This document shows, piece by piece, positions 18,140 to 27,900 of a DNA stretch of 64,000 nucleotides. How positions within the stretch are numbered: the first letter of the stretch is position 1; the number at the start of each line of letters is the position of its first letter. Both the position numbers and the translations under genes were made by a program. The stretch comes from Acidobacteriaceae bacterium (GTDB lineage Bacteria > Acidobacteriota > Terriglobia > Terriglobales > Acidobacteriaceae), in assembly GCA_003170825.1 (NCBI GenBank), contig PMYL01000041.1, forward strand, positions 45,280 to 109,279, written 5' to 3'. A model generated the notes under the pieces. The model was not told where the DNA came from, did not search any database, and was given only the letters and a program-made list of their open reading frames with translations.

Positions 18140-20380
18140 ATGTATCCTCATCCCATGCACAAGGACGTTTCCCCAACGCCCCCTGACGCCGAGCCCGCCA
18201 CCAAGTCCGCCGCCGAGCCCGGTCACACGAATCTGCTTGAACACGCAGCCTCCTCCTATCTGCGCTCGGCGCGGCATCAGCCCATCTGGTGGCATGCGTG
18301 GGGCGAGGCGGCCTTTGCCCGCGCCCAGGCGGAAGACAAGCCCATCCTGCTGGACATCGGCGCCGTCTGGTGCCACTGGTGCCACGTGATGGACCGGGAG
18401 TCCTACGAGGACCCAGAGATCGCCGCGCTGATCAACGAGCATTTTGTTGCCGTGAAGGTGGACCGCGACGAACGGCCCGATGTGGATGCGCGCTACCAGG
18501 CCGCGGTCTCGGCCATTAGCGGGCAGGGCGGCTGGCCGCTGACGGCGTTTCTCACTCCCGACGGCCGGCCCTACTTTGGAGGCACATATTTTCCCCGCGA
18601 CGACCGCTATGGGCGGCCCGGTTTCGGGCGCGTGTTGCTGACCATGGCCCAGGTCTGGCGCGACCAGCGCGAGGAAGCGCTCGAATCGGCCGGCAGCGTG
18701 ATGGCCGCCATCGAGCACAACGAGAGCTTTTCCGGCCGGGGCCCAAACCATGAGCAGGCCCTGACTCTCGCGCTGGTCGACAAGATCGCCGGCTCGGCCC
18801 TCTCGCAGTTCGATCCCCGCAACGGCGGCTTCGGTTCGCAGCCCAAGTTTCCTCACCCGGCGGTGCTCGATCTGCTGCTGGAAGCAGCCATGAATCGCGG
18901 CAACCAGCAGGCCCGTGATGCATTCATTACCACGCTTGAAAAGATGTCCCGCGGCGGCGTCTACGACCAGTTGGCCGGAGGCTTTCACCGCTACAGCGTG
19001 GACGAGCGCTGGGTCGTTCCGCACTTCGAGAAGATGCTCTACGACAACACCGAGCTGCTGCGCAACTATGTGCACGGCTTCCAGAGCTATGCCCGTCCGG
19101 ATTTTCTTCAGACTGCGCGGGAGATCGCCGGCTGGCTCGACGCCACGATGACCGACCGCGAGCGGGGCGGATTTTATGCCTCCCAGGACGCCGACATCAG
19201 CCTCGACGACGACGGCGACTACTTTACCTGGACCCTTGCCGAGGCTCGCGCCGTGCTCGACCCCGCCGAACTGGAATTCGCATCGAGCTATTGGGACATC
19301 GGCGAGCTGGGCGATATGCACCACAACCCGGCCAAGAACGTTTTGCATGTCGAGCGAACGCTGGAAGAAAAAGCCGAAGAAGGAAGCGGTTCAGATAAAG
19401 GAAATAATCTAGAGAGCCTGCGCGGCCTGCGGGACTCAGCCCGCCGCAAGCTACTTACAGCCCGCGCTGCGCGGTCCACGCCGTTCATCGACCGTACGCT
19501 CTATACCGGCTGGAACGCGATGGCCGTGACGGCTTATCTGGAGACGGCGCGGGTGCTGCGAATTGGCTCGGCGCGGGAGTTTGCGTTGCGCACCCTCAAC
19601 CGGCTGCTGGCCGAGGCGTGGGACGGAGACTGCACGCTCAGCCACGTGATCGCCTATGGCGACGTTCAGTCGCAGGGAAGCGTGACGCCAGTCGACAAGG
19701 TGCCCGGCACGCTCGACGATTACGCCTTCACTATTCACGCCTGTATCGATGGTTGGCTGACAAGCGGAGAGATGAAGTTCTACCACGCGGCCGTGAAGCT
19801 GGCCGACGGCCTGATCGCCCGCTTTTATGATCGGACGGCAGGAGCGTTTTACGATGCCGCCGCGCCCGTGGACGGGACAACGCCCCTTGGCGCTCTGGGG
19901 GCGCGGCGTAAGCCGCTTCAGGACGCGCCCACCCCGGCAGGCAATCCCACTGCAGCCTCCGCCCTGCTGCGCCTTGAGGCCCTGAGCGGCCGCGCGGAGT
20001 ACCGCGAGATCGCCGAAGACACGCTCGGCTCCTTTGCCGGCATCGTGGAGCACTTCGGCCTCTACGCCGGCAGCTACGGGCTGGCGCTGGAGCGGCTTCT
20101 GCTCGATCCGGTGCAAGTCGTCATCGTGGGTTCGGGCGCGGAGGCCGATCGCCTGGAGGCAACGGCCGTGGCGCGCTTCGCCATCAACAAGACGATCATG
20201 CGGATCGCTCCCGAGCGGCTGGTTCCCGGTGGCCTACCCGAGGCGCTGGCCGAAACGCTTCTCCGGGTTCCCGCGCCTGCTGGTGCGGAGGCATGGGCAT
20301 TGGTGTGCCGCAACCGCACCTGTCTGCCTCCCATCACCGATGCCGAGGCCCTGCTGGAAGCCCTGGAGCCAGCGGTCTAG
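18140..20380 (+). CDS. DUF255 thioredoxin-domain protein (YyaL/SPATA20 type)
   Basis: A large (about 746 aa) soluble protein. The N-terminal thioredoxin-like domain begins at the family hallmark HQPIWWHAWGEAAF and contains the CxxC motif WCHWCHVM (Cys78 and Cys81). The signature GGWPLTAFLTPDGRPYFGGT follows. The C-terminal two thirds form an alpha/alpha barrel like that of N-acylglucosamine 2-epimerases. The in vivo role is unknown; a redox role is assumed. ATG at 18140 or 18155 is more likely than the GTG at 18104, since the first 30 residues are not conserved in either case. Confidence 0.93.
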   Translation: MYPHPMHKDVSPTPPDAEPATKSAAEPGHTNLLEHAASSYLRSARHQPIWWHAWGEAAFARAQAEDKPILLDIGAVWCHWCHVMDRESYEDPEIAALINEHFVAVKVDRDERPDVDARYQAAVSAISGQGGWPLTAFLTPDGRPYFGGTYFPRDDRYGRPGFGRVLLTMAQVWRDQREEALESAGSVMAAIEHNESFSGRGPNHEQALTLALVDKIAGSALSQFDPRNGGFGSQPKFPHPAVLDLLLEAAMNRGNQQARDAFITTLEKMSRGGVYDQLAGGFHRYSVDERWVVPHFEKMLYDNTELLRNYVHGFQSYARPDFLQTAREIAGWLDATMTDRERGGFYASQDADISLDDDGDYFTWTLAEARAVLDPAELEFASSYWDIGELGDMHHNPAKNVLHVERTLEEKAEEGSGSDKGNNLESLRGLRDSARRKLLTARAARSTPFIDRTLYTGWNAMAVTAYLETARVLRIGSAREFALRTLNRLLAEAWDGDCTLSHVIAYGDVQSQGSVTPVDKVPGTLDDYAFTIHACIDGWLTSGEMKFYHAAVKLADGLIARFYDRTAGAFYDAAAPVDGTTPLGALGARRKPLQDAPTPAGNPTAASALLRLEALSGRAEYREIAEDTLGSFAGIVEHFGLYAGSYGLALERLLLDPVQVVIVGSGAEADRLEATAVARFAINKTIMRIAPERLVPGGLPEALAETLLRVPAPAGAEAWALVCRNRTCLPPITDAEALLEALEPAV

Positions 20381-20428
20381 AGCTTCTTCTGCCTGAAGTC
20401 TTACGCCAACAGGATCAGGCAGCATGCC

Positions 20429-21424
20429 TTATCCGCCGGTGAACGGATTCCCGTCCGGCGGCTTGATGGTGGTTGGGTCGTGTTCCGGCGCGCCCTCCGT
20501 CGTTGGCCGGCTTCGGCCGCCCCCACCGAAGGTGAAGACCCGGTTCGGATCGCCGGGCATCAGGTGGTGCTCTTCCAGGGCCAGGCGAACCCGCCGCCGG
20601 AACTCCCGCACCGGCGCGTACTGCCTGGTTGCCTGCGTCTTGAATACCACGGGAAAGATGATCTCCGAGCCCTTGACCGCATCCACGCCCAGAACCTGCG
20701 GATCGGCCACAAAAATATCCCGGAACTCCTCGCTGTTTCGAATCTCCATGGCGATGCTCTTCAGCAGTTCCAGCACCACGTCGGGATTCGCCGAGAAGTC
20801 CACGCTCACGTTGACCGTGGCCACGGAGTAATCGGCGCTCAGGTTGGCCACGGTGGTGATCTGCGAGTTGGGAACGATGTAAAGCGTTCCGTCGGCATCG
20901 CGGACGCTGGTCTTGCGCAGGGTCATCGCCTCCACGGTGCCGGTCAGTCCGGCCAGGCGCACTGTATCTCCCACATCGAACTGGTCCTCGATCAGGATGA
21001 GAACGCCGTTGAGCACGTCTTTTACGATGTTTTGCGCGGCCAGGCCGATGGCGATGCCGGCCACCCCGGCGGAGGCCAGCAGAGGGGCCAGATTCACACC
21101 CAGGGCGGCCAGAATCTGCAATCCGGTGATCAGCCAGATGATGGCCAGCCCCGTGGTGCGGATGACCCCGGCCAGAGTTTTCACCTGGGAGATGCGGTCT
21201 GGACTGGCTGAGTGCCGCTCGGCCACGCGCGTCATGTGGAAGGTGATGATGTGCAGTAACCGGCTGAGCACGAAGGCGATAGCCGCAATCACCAGCAGGT
21301 GCGGCAGCTTGAGGCGGATGAACTCCTGGGCATCGGCCACCCACTCGTCCAGCACCTTGCCCAGAAACCGGCCTTCCGCAAACCAACCTGTCCTTGCCGC
21401 CAGCAAAAACAAAAAAGGATGCAT
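20429..21424 (-). CDS. MscS-type mechanosensitive channel
   Basis: A 331-residue inner-membrane channel that opens on hypo-osmotic stress. Transmembrane helices fall at about 40-60 and 90-115. The pore helix shows the Gly/Ala-rich pattern LLASAGVAGIAIGLAAQNIVKDVLNG, then the beta domain (LIEDQFDVGDTVRLAGLTGTVEAM) typical of MscS. The C-terminus adds a Gly-rich and Pro-rich tail of about 40 residues. The start has a GGAGAGGAG site upstream. It is convergent with the DUF255 gene and divergent from the E1 gene. Confidence 0.92.
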   Translation of the reverse strand: MHPFLFLLAARTGWFAEGRFLGKVLDEWVADAQEFIRLKLPHLLVIAAIAFVLSRLLHIITFHMTRVAERHSASPDRISQVKTLAGVIRTTGLAIIWLITGLQILAALGVNLAPLLASAGVAGIAIGLAAQNIVKDVLNGVLILIEDQFDVGDTVRLAGLTGTVEAMTLRKTSVRDADGTLYIVPNSQITTVANLSADYSVATVNVSVDFSANPDVVLELLKSIAMEIRNSEEFRDIFVADPQVLGVDAVKGSEIIFPVVFKTQATRQYAPVREFRRRVRLALEEHHLMPGDPNRVFTFGGGGRSRPTTEGAPEHDPTTIKPPDGNPFTGG

Positions 21425-21540
21425 CCAAATCTCCTCTCCCTAGACTAGACTCTCGCTACGATCCGGGTTGCTACAATCAGAGTTGTTAATTCAACGTCCC
21501 CGCAATTGAGGAAAACCGAGCTTTTTGAGGAGTGAAGGGA

Positions 21541-23742
21541 ATGGAACTGGCAGCTTCCAGCGCTTGTGAGTCCGTGTCGGCAGACTCCGGCGGCTTGAGC
21601 CCTCGGCAGATGGTCGAAATCTACCGGCTGATGGTTCTTTCCCGCCGCGTGGACGACCGCGAGATTCTTCTCAAGCGCCAGCAGAAGATATTCTTCCAAT
21701 TATCGGCTGCCGGCCACGAGGCGCTGCAGGTGGGCGCGGCCCTGGCCATGCGCCCCGGCTACGACTGGTTCTTCCCATACTATCGCGACCGCGCCCTGTG
21801 CCTGGCGCTGGGCGTCACGCCCGATGAGATGCTCTTACAGGCCGTGGGCGCGGCTACCGATCCGGCCAGCGGCGGCCGCCAGATGCCCACCCACTGGAGC
21901 AGCCGTTCGCTCCATATCGTCAGCTTCTCTTCCTCCACCACCACCCAACTGCTCCACGCCGTGGGCTGCGCCGAGGCTGGCCGCTACTTCAGCCGCCATC
22001 CCGAGGCTGCCACACGCGCCGAGGGCGACTATCGCGCCTTCCGCGACGTGACCTTTCACGGCGATGAAGTGGTCTTCACGTCGCTGGGCGAGGGTTCCAC
22101 CTCCCAGGGCGAGTTCTGGGAGGCGATGAATACCGCCTCCAACCGGAAGCTGCCGGTGGTCTTCTGCATCGAGGACAACGGCTACGCCATCAGCACCCCG
22201 GTCGAGGTGAACACGCCGGGCGGCAACATCTCCCGGCTGGTGGCCAACTTCCCCAACTTCCACTTTGCCGAGATCGACGGTACCGATCCGGAGGCCAGTT
22301 TCCAGGCCTTTCAAGCAGCGGTGGCGCACTGCCGCGCCGGCCTGGGGCCTGCCTTTGTCCACGGCCACTGCGTCCGCGCGTACTCCCACTCGCTCTCCGA
22401 CGACGACCGGCTCTATCGCACTCAGGCCGAGCGCGAGGCCGACGACCTGCGCGATCCGCTCATCAAAATGAGGACGCGCCTGCTCAGTGAGGGCATCCTG
22501 ACTGCCGAGCAGATCGCCGCGCTGGAGCACTCGCTGGATCACGAGGTTGCCGAGGCCGCCGAGCGCGCCCTCGAGGCTCCGCTGCCCACGGTGGCGGGAA
22601 TCGCCCAGCACGTCTACTCCGAAGACCTGGACCCCACCAGTTCGGCTTTTGCAACCGAGCAGGCGCAGGCGCCCGGCTCCGCGGCCGGAGGGAAGGCTGG
22701 AGGCGCCAAGGGGAGCGATCCGCGCACCATGGCCGACCTCATCAACGCCTGCCTCCACGACGAGATGCGCCGCGATCCCCGCATCGTGGTCTATGGCCAG
22801 GACGTGGCCGACGCCAGCCGCGAGCAGGCCCTCGCCGAAGTCAAGGGCAAAGGCGGCGTCTTCAAGCTCACCGCCGGCCTCCAGGCCGAGTTCGGTTCCG
22901 AGCGGGTCTTCAACTCGCCGCTGGCCGAGGCCAATATCGTGGGCCGCGCAGTCGGGTACGGCGTCCGCGGCATGAAGCCGGTGGTCGAGATACAGTTCTT
23001 CGACTACATCTGGCCGGCCATGCACCAGATCCACAATGAGCTGGCGTTGATGCGCTGGCGCTCGAATGGCGCGTGGGCCTGCCCGGCCGTCATTCGCGCG
23101 CCCATCGGCGGCTACCTGACCGGCGGTTCCATCTACCACTCGCAATCGGGCGAGAGCATCTTTACCCACATTCCCGGCCTGCGCGTGGTCTTTCCCTCCA
23201 ACGCCCTGGACGCCAACGGCTTGCTCCGCACCGCTATCCGCTGCGACGATCCGGTCCTGTTCCTCGAGCACAAGCGGCTCTACCGCGAAACCTATGGCCG
23301 CGCGCCTTATCCGGGGCCGGATTTTGCCATTCCTTTCGGCAAGGCCAAGATCGTTCGCCCCGGAGCGCACATCACTCTCGTCACGTACGGCGCCATCGTG
23401 CCGCGCGCCTTGCAGGCTGCCGAGCAGGCCCAGCGCCAGCACGGCATTGACGTGGAGATCATCGACCTGCGCACCCTCAATCCCTACGACTGGGAGGCCA
23501 TCGCTGCCTCCGTCCGCAAGACCAGCCGGGTGATCGTGGCTCACGAGGATAGGCTCAGCTGGGGCTACGGCGCTGAGATCGCCGCCCGCATTGCCGACGA
23601 GCTCTTTGACTCCCTCGACGCGCCGGTCCGCCGCGTCGGTTCCATGGACACCTTCGTCGCCTACCAGCCGCTGCTCGAAGACGCCATCCTCCCCCAACCG
23701 GAGACGATCTTCAAAGCTATCCTCGATCTGAGAGCCTACTAA
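21541..23742 (+). CDS. Fused 2-oxoacid dehydrogenase E1 (alpha-beta)
   Basis: One 733-residue chain carries both halves of a branched-chain/pyruvate-type E1. The alpha part (about 20-360) has the thiamine-diphosphate motif [15 protein letters not shown]...EDNGYAI. A Pro/Ala/Gly-rich linker (about 370-395) joins it to the beta part (about 400-733), with [35 protein letters not shown] and [11 protein letters not shown]. It decarboxylates a 2-oxoacid and passes the acyl group to an E2 lipoyl protein. No E2 or E3 is adjacent. ATG at 21541 is preferred, with GAGGAG eight bases upstream; GTG at 21532 overlaps that site. Confidence 0.93.
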   Translation: MELAASSACESVSADSGGLSPRQMVEIYRLMVLSRRVDDREILLKRQQKIFFQLSAAGHEALQVGAALAMRPGYDWFFPYYRDRALCLALGVTPDEMLLQAVGAATDPASGGRQMPTHWSSRSLHIVSFSSSTTTQLLHAVGCAEAGRYFSRHPEAATRAEGDYRAFRDVTFHGDEVVFTSLGEGSTSQGEFWEAMNTASNRKLPVVFCIEDNGYAISTPVEVNTPGGNISRLVANFPNFHFAEIDGTDPEASFQAFQAAVAHCRAGLGPAFVHGHCVRAYSHSLSDDDRLYRTQAEREADDLRDPLIKMRTRLLSEGILTAEQIAALEHSLDHEVAEAAERALEAPLPTVAGIAQHVYSEDLDPTSSAFATEQAQAPGSAAGGKAGGAKGSDPRTMADLINACLHDEMRRDPRIVVYGQDVADASREQALAEVKGKGGVFKLTAGLQAEFGSERVFNSPLAEANIVGRAVGYGVRGMKPVVEIQFFDYIWPAMHQIHNELALMRWRSNGAWACPAVIRAPIGGYLTGGSIYHSQSGESIFTHIPGLRVVFPSNALDANGLLRTAIRCDDPVLFLEHKRLYRETYGRAPYPGPDFAIPFGKAKIVRPGAHITLVTYGAIVPRALQAAEQAQRQHGIDVEIIDLRTLNPYDWEAIAASVRKTSRVIVAHEDRLSWGYGAEIAARIADELFDSLDAPVRRVGSMDTFVAYQPLLEDAILPQPETIFKAILDLRAY

Positions 23743-23881
23743 GTAAAGGGATAACGAGAAGCGTCAGGGCATGACTTTAGTCGTGCCGCAAACATGCTTA
23801 TAAAGAATCGGGCTTTGCCCCTGAGCGATGGATGTTGCGGTTTTCGACTTTCACAGCAGGCCGTTAAGTGTGGGTCGCCCG

Positions 23882-24637
23882 TCACTGATCCAATTCGTCC
23901 ATAGCCTCATCTTCATCTTCATCGCTCATAACTCTCATCCTTATATCTTGTGCGCTCACGACACGATTCAATTCAAATTTGTTCCCACGAACATCATGTA
24001 ATGTTACAGATACCAGGGTGCCAGGACTCATAATCTCCGCTGGTTTAGTATTGGGGATAACCAATAAGAGAAAGCCCGCCAAAGCGCCGCCAGTAGTAAC
24101 GGGGGAGTCCATTGTCTTGAGAAGAAAGCTTTCCGATCTCGGATATACAACCGCCGCCTTAGGCGGATCATCACCATAAATCAGGGCAAAATGCTCTGGG
24201 AGAGTGATGAACTCGCCTAGGGTGTCTCCGCCAGACGCTGTATGCACTTTGCACCGCACTACCTCTACGACGCTAGGGGCTCCTTGATTACTAACCTGCA
24301 CCCACAAAAAGAGCAGCGCATCTCGCTTATGATCTGGCCGAGGCCCCGCAGATATTCGACCAATTGTCCCATCAAGATGCGGCACGGTCAGAGCGTTAAG
24401 TTGCTCCTGTTCGCGTAACACCGAGTGGTATTGATCCCTCCATGCCCGATAGGAGGCCGCAACCGCAAATGCAAAGATGGCAATTAGCACGTAAGTGCGA
24501 GTGTTCAGTAGTGTTTTTCTTCGGATACGCTCTATTGCTAAGAGCACGACTAAGACGGCTCCCCCGATGCCGCCTCCACTGGCCCAGTTCTGCCAGTGAG
24601 TGAACACTTCCTTCAGGTAAACGAAGAGATCGGACAT
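23882..24637 (-). CDS. Hypothetical membrane protein, AT-rich
   Basis: About 251 residues from the ATG at 24637 (an ATG at 24649 is the alternative). Two N-terminal transmembrane helices (about 20-35 and 47-65) are followed by a soluble domain with no motif I recognise and an acidic tail (MSDEDEDEAMDELDQ). GC content is about 48-50%, far below its neighbours, and a family A hairpin element lies on its upstream side (24894-24942). Both facts suggest acquisition by transfer. Function unknown. Confidence 0.6.
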   Translation of the reverse strand: MSDLFVYLKEVFTHWQNWASGGGIGGAVLVVLLAIERIRRKTLLNTRTYVLIAIFAFAVAASYRAWRDQYHSVLREQEQLNALTVPHLDGTIGRISAGPRPDHKRDALLFLWVQVSNQGAPSVVEVVRCKVHTASGGDTLGEFITLPEHFALIYGDDPPKAAVVYPRSESFLLKTMDSPVTTGGALAGFLLLVIPNTKPAEIMSPGTLVSVTLHDVRGNKFELNRVVSAQDIRMRVMSDEDEDEAMDELDQ

Positions 24638-24893
24638 TATTACCCCCATAGTCACTCGTGAGAATTTCGAAAACGACGAAGAGGGGCATCCAGCGTTCAA
24701 GCGGCGGATGGCCCCGATCCCAAGAGGGATTCTACCCTGTTGAGGGTGCTCCCGGTCCCTCGCTTTTGGGGACCGGGGAGGAAGAGCCGAACTGCCGGTA
24801 GCGCATCCACTCGGGCAGTTGCCAACCTCTCTCGCTGGCTGTCCACTCGGATTCGACCTCTACGATTCCGCGCATACCAGTCTGATAGTGGCC

Positions 24894-24942
24894 GGGTGCC
24901 CCATCCTTACCACGTCTTTTTTTGTGGCAAGGGTGGGAGACC
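24894..24942 (+). repeat. Intergenic hairpin element, family A
   Basis: GGGTGCCCCATCCTTACCAC, a T-rich loop, then GTGGCAAGGGTGGGAGACC. The arms pair with two imperfect positions. The same design recurs at 31.5, 32.4, 33.0, 37.9, 48.9, 61.6 and 62.7 kb. The rest of the gap from 24638 to 25057 shows no gene. Confidence 0.75.
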
Positions 24943-25057
24943 ACAATCCTCGAAAGTATATCCCAGCGCCTGCCGGATACAATACTGAGATGGAGTTGCG
25001 CACCCAACACCAGTGGCCTGTGGCGGAGATTTCCGTCCTGCAGGCGGGCCAACCGGC

Positions 25058-26953
25058 ATGAAGAACTTTCTGCGCCTCCTGCGCTATGGGCTGCCCTACT
25101 GGCTGCAGGTGCTCCCCGGCGTGTTGCTGCTGGCCATGGTGGGCCTGCTGGACAACTTCCGCATCCTTCTCTTCCAGCCCATCTTCGACCAGGTGCTGAG
25201 GCCCGACGCGCCCGAAGGCCCCATCACTCTCGGCGTCGCCAGCTCCCGCTGGCACTTCGACCTGAGGCTTCTGGTTCCCCATTTCATGCACATGCACAAT
25301 GCCTGGAACGTGGTGGCCTTTGCGCTGGTGGTCTCCACGCTGGCCAAGGGAGCCTGCGATTACCTGGGTACCTACCTGGTCAACTACGCCGGCTTCGGCA
25401 CCATCACCGACCTGCGCAACCACCTCTATGAAGCCACGCTGCGGCGCTCCTCCAGCTTCTTTCACAAGCACCCCACGGGCACCATCCTTTCCACGCTCAT
25501 CAACGATGTGGATCGCGTGCAGGTTGCGGTCAGCTCGGTCATCAGCGAATTCCTGCAGCAGTTCTTCACCTTCCTGGTGGGGCTGGCGCTGGTGATCCGC
25601 CTGGGCGGACACCTCAGTTGGGCGCTAGTGCTCTTTATTCCCGTCGTGGTCACCTCCGCGCGCAAGATCGGCAGGGAGGTGCGCACGCGCACGCGCACCG
25701 GGCAGGACAAGCTGGCCGAAATCCAAAACATCCTGCATGAAACCGTTACCGGCAACCGCATCGTCAAAGCCTTCAACACCGAGCTGTGGGAGGTTCTGCG
25801 CTTCAAGACCGCTTCCCGCCGCCTCTTCCGCGCCAACCTGCGCAGCGTGCGCATTCAATCCATCAGTTCGCCGCTGATGGACACCATCGGCGCCATTGCC
25901 ATCGCGTTGCTGCTGTTCATTGGCCGCAACGAAATCATGCATGGCCACATGACCATGGGCATGTTTGGCGCATTCATCATCCTGCTCTTCAAGCTCTACG
26001 ATCCGGTGCGCAAGTTCGCCTACTTCTACAACAGTTTCCAGCAGGCCATGGGCGCCTCGATGTCCATATTCAGCTTCTTCGACGCCGAGGACGACGTGAA
26101 GGAACGGCCGCACGCGGCCACCTTGCATCGCTTTCAAAAATCCATTCGCTTCGACGACGTCGGCTTTTCCTACTCGACGGAAGAGGGCGAGCACCAGATC
26201 CTGCACAACGTCGATCTCGATGTGCGCGCCGGCGAGGTGCTGGCGCTGGTCGGCCCCAGCGGCGCCGGCAAGACCACCCTGGCCAACCTGATTCCTCGCT
26301 TCTTCGACGTCGCCTCGGGCCGCATCCTCATCGATGGCCATGACCTGCGCGACCTCACGCTGGCCTCGCTGCGCCGCCAGGTTGCCCAGGTCACCCAGGA
26401 GACCATCCTCTTCAACGACACGGTGCGCAACAACATCGCCTACGGCCGGCCCGACATGCATTACAAACTGGTGGAACAGGCTGCGCGGAACGCCCTGGCC
26501 CACGACTTCATCCTGCGCATGCCCCAGGGCTATGACACCGTCATTGGCGAAAAAGGCTTCCGCCTCTCCGGCGGCGAGCGCCAGCGCCTGGCCATCGCCC
26601 GCGCCATTCTCAAGGACGCGCCGGTCCTCATCCTCGACGAGGCCACTTCCGCCCTCGACGCCGAAAGCGAATCCCTGGTGCAGGCAGCGCTGGCCAACCT
26701 CATGCAGAACCGCACCGTGCTGGTGATCGCGCACCGGCTTTCCACCATTCGCCGCGCCAACCGCATCGCCGTGCTCGAAGACGGGCGCATCACCGCCATC
26801 GGCTCCCACGAGGAGCTGCTGACCGCATCGCCCACCTATCAGCGGCTCTATCAATTGCAATTCATAGACGTTCCCGAGGCGCAAGGATCGGACCCTTTGG
26901 AAAAGGATCCGTCTCAATTGGAGCTGGCGCTCACCACCGGGCCACAGGAGTAG
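25058..26953 (+). CDS. msbA: MsbA-like ABC exporter (fused membrane and ATPase domains)
   Basis: A 631-residue half-transporter, probably the lipid A-core flippase or a close relative. Six transmembrane helices span about 15-340. The ATPase has Walker A GPSGAGKTT, signature LSGGERQRL, Walker B VLILDEATSALD and the H-loop AHRLS. ATG at 25058 starts the conserved sequence. It sits six bases before yicC and heads the msbA-yicC-gmk-rpoZ run. Lipid A genes elsewhere in the window (LpxL-like, LpxD) make the MsbA role plausible, but a drug or peptide exporter cannot be excluded. Confidence 0.85.
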   Translation: MKNFLRLLRYGLPYWLQVLPGVLLLAMVGLLDNFRILLFQPIFDQVLRPDAPEGPITLGVASSRWHFDLRLLVPHFMHMHNAWNVVAFALVVSTLAKGACDYLGTYLVNYAGFGTITDLRNHLYEATLRRSSSFFHKHPTGTILSTLINDVDRVQVAVSSVISEFLQQFFTFLVGLALVIRLGGHLSWALVLFIPVVVTSARKIGREVRTRTRTGQDKLAEIQNILHETVTGNRIVKAFNTELWEVLRFKTASRRLFRANLRSVRIQSISSPLMDTIGAIAIALLLFIGRNEIMHGHMTMGMFGAFIILLFKLYDPVRKFAYFYNSFQQAMGASMSIFSFFDAEDDVKERPHAATLHRFQKSIRFDDVGFSYSTEEGEHQILHNVDLDVRAGEVLALVGPSGAGKTTLANLIPRFFDVASGRILIDGHDLRDLTLASLRRQVAQVTQETILFNDTVRNNIAYGRPDMHYKLVEQAARNALAHDFILRMPQGYDTVIGEKGFRLSGGERQRLAIARAILKDAPVLILDEATSALDAESESLVQAALANLMQNRTVLVIAHRLSTIRRANRIAVLEDGRITAIGSHEELLTASPTYQRLYQLQFIDVPEAQGSDPLEKDPSQLELALTTGPQE

Positions 26954-26959
26954 CAGGAA

Positions 26960-27871
26960 ATGCCGATTTATTCGATGACCGGGTTTGCGCGGGTTCAGGT
27001 TCGCGTCCCGGATCGCGCTCAGGACCAGCTCAGCTACACGCTCACCGTCAAGAGCGTCAATCACCGCTTTCTCGACGTGCAGTTGCGCCTCCCGCCGGGC
27101 CTCGACGCGCTGGAGATGGAGCTGCGCAAGGCCCTCAAGGACAGCCTGATCCGCGGCCACGTCGATCTGACTCTTTCTATTGATCGCACCAGCCAGCTGA
27201 TGGCCGGCTACAATCGCGAACTGGTCGCCGGCTACGTTGCCGTCTTCACCGCCGCCCGCGACGAGTTCGGCCTCTCAGGCGAGCCGGACCTGAACGCAAT
27301 TCTGCGTCTGCCCGGCGTTTTGCAGAATGAGAATCGCGGCAACGGCGACGAGGATCTGACGGCCCTCGCGGCCAGCGTGCAGCAGGAGATTGCGCCGCTC
27401 CTTGACCAGTTGAAGACTATGCGGGCGCGCGAGGGCGAGGCGCTGGAGGCCATCCTCCACGGCACGCTCGACCGGCTGGCCGAGGCAACCGACGGAGTGG
27501 CTGTGCTGCGTCCTGAGATCGAGCAGCGCTACCAGGACCGGCTCACCCAGCGGCTCGAGGCGGCCACCGGACCGGAGTTCAACCGCCAGCGGCTACTCGA
27601 AGAAGTCGCCGTGCTCGTCGAGCGCAGCGACATCGCCGAGGAACTGGCCCGCATGACCACCCACATCGGCCACTTCCGCGAGCTGTTGGCCGCGGGCGGC
27701 GAAGTGGGCAAGAAGCTGGATTTTCTGCTCCAGGAAATGAACCGCGAGGCCAACACCCTGCTCTCCAAGACCGGCGGCGCCGGCGGCAAGGGAACTCGCA
27801 TGACCGAACTGGGACTGGCCATGAAGTCGGAGATCGAAAAGGCCCGCGAACAGATTCAGAACGTGGAATAA
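26960..27871 (+). CDS. yicC: YicC/YloC family endoribonuclease
   Basis: A 303-residue protein with the family start YSMTGFAR, the KSVNHRFLDVQLRLP block (about 35-49) and the C-terminal signature DFLLQEMNREANTLLSK (about 253-269). YicC homologues are RNases that affect RNA turnover. It lies directly upstream of gmk, the usual neighbour in many phyla, six bases after the ABC exporter gene. Confidence 0.95.
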   Translation: MPIYSMTGFARVQVRVPDRAQDQLSYTLTVKSVNHRFLDVQLRLPPGLDALEMELRKALKDSLIRGHVDLTLSIDRTSQLMAGYNRELVAGYVAVFTAARDEFGLSGEPDLNAILRLPGVLQNENRGNGDEDLTALAASVQQEIAPLLDQLKTMRAREGEALEAILHGTLDRLAEATDGVAVLRPEIEQRYQDRLTQRLEAATGPEFNRQRLLEEVAVLVERSDIAEELARMTTHIGHFRELLAAGGEVGKKLDFLLQEMNREANTLLSKTGGAGGKGTRMTELGLAMKSEIEKAREQIQNVE

Positions 27872-27900
27872 CAACGCACTGACCAAAGGACAAACGCATC

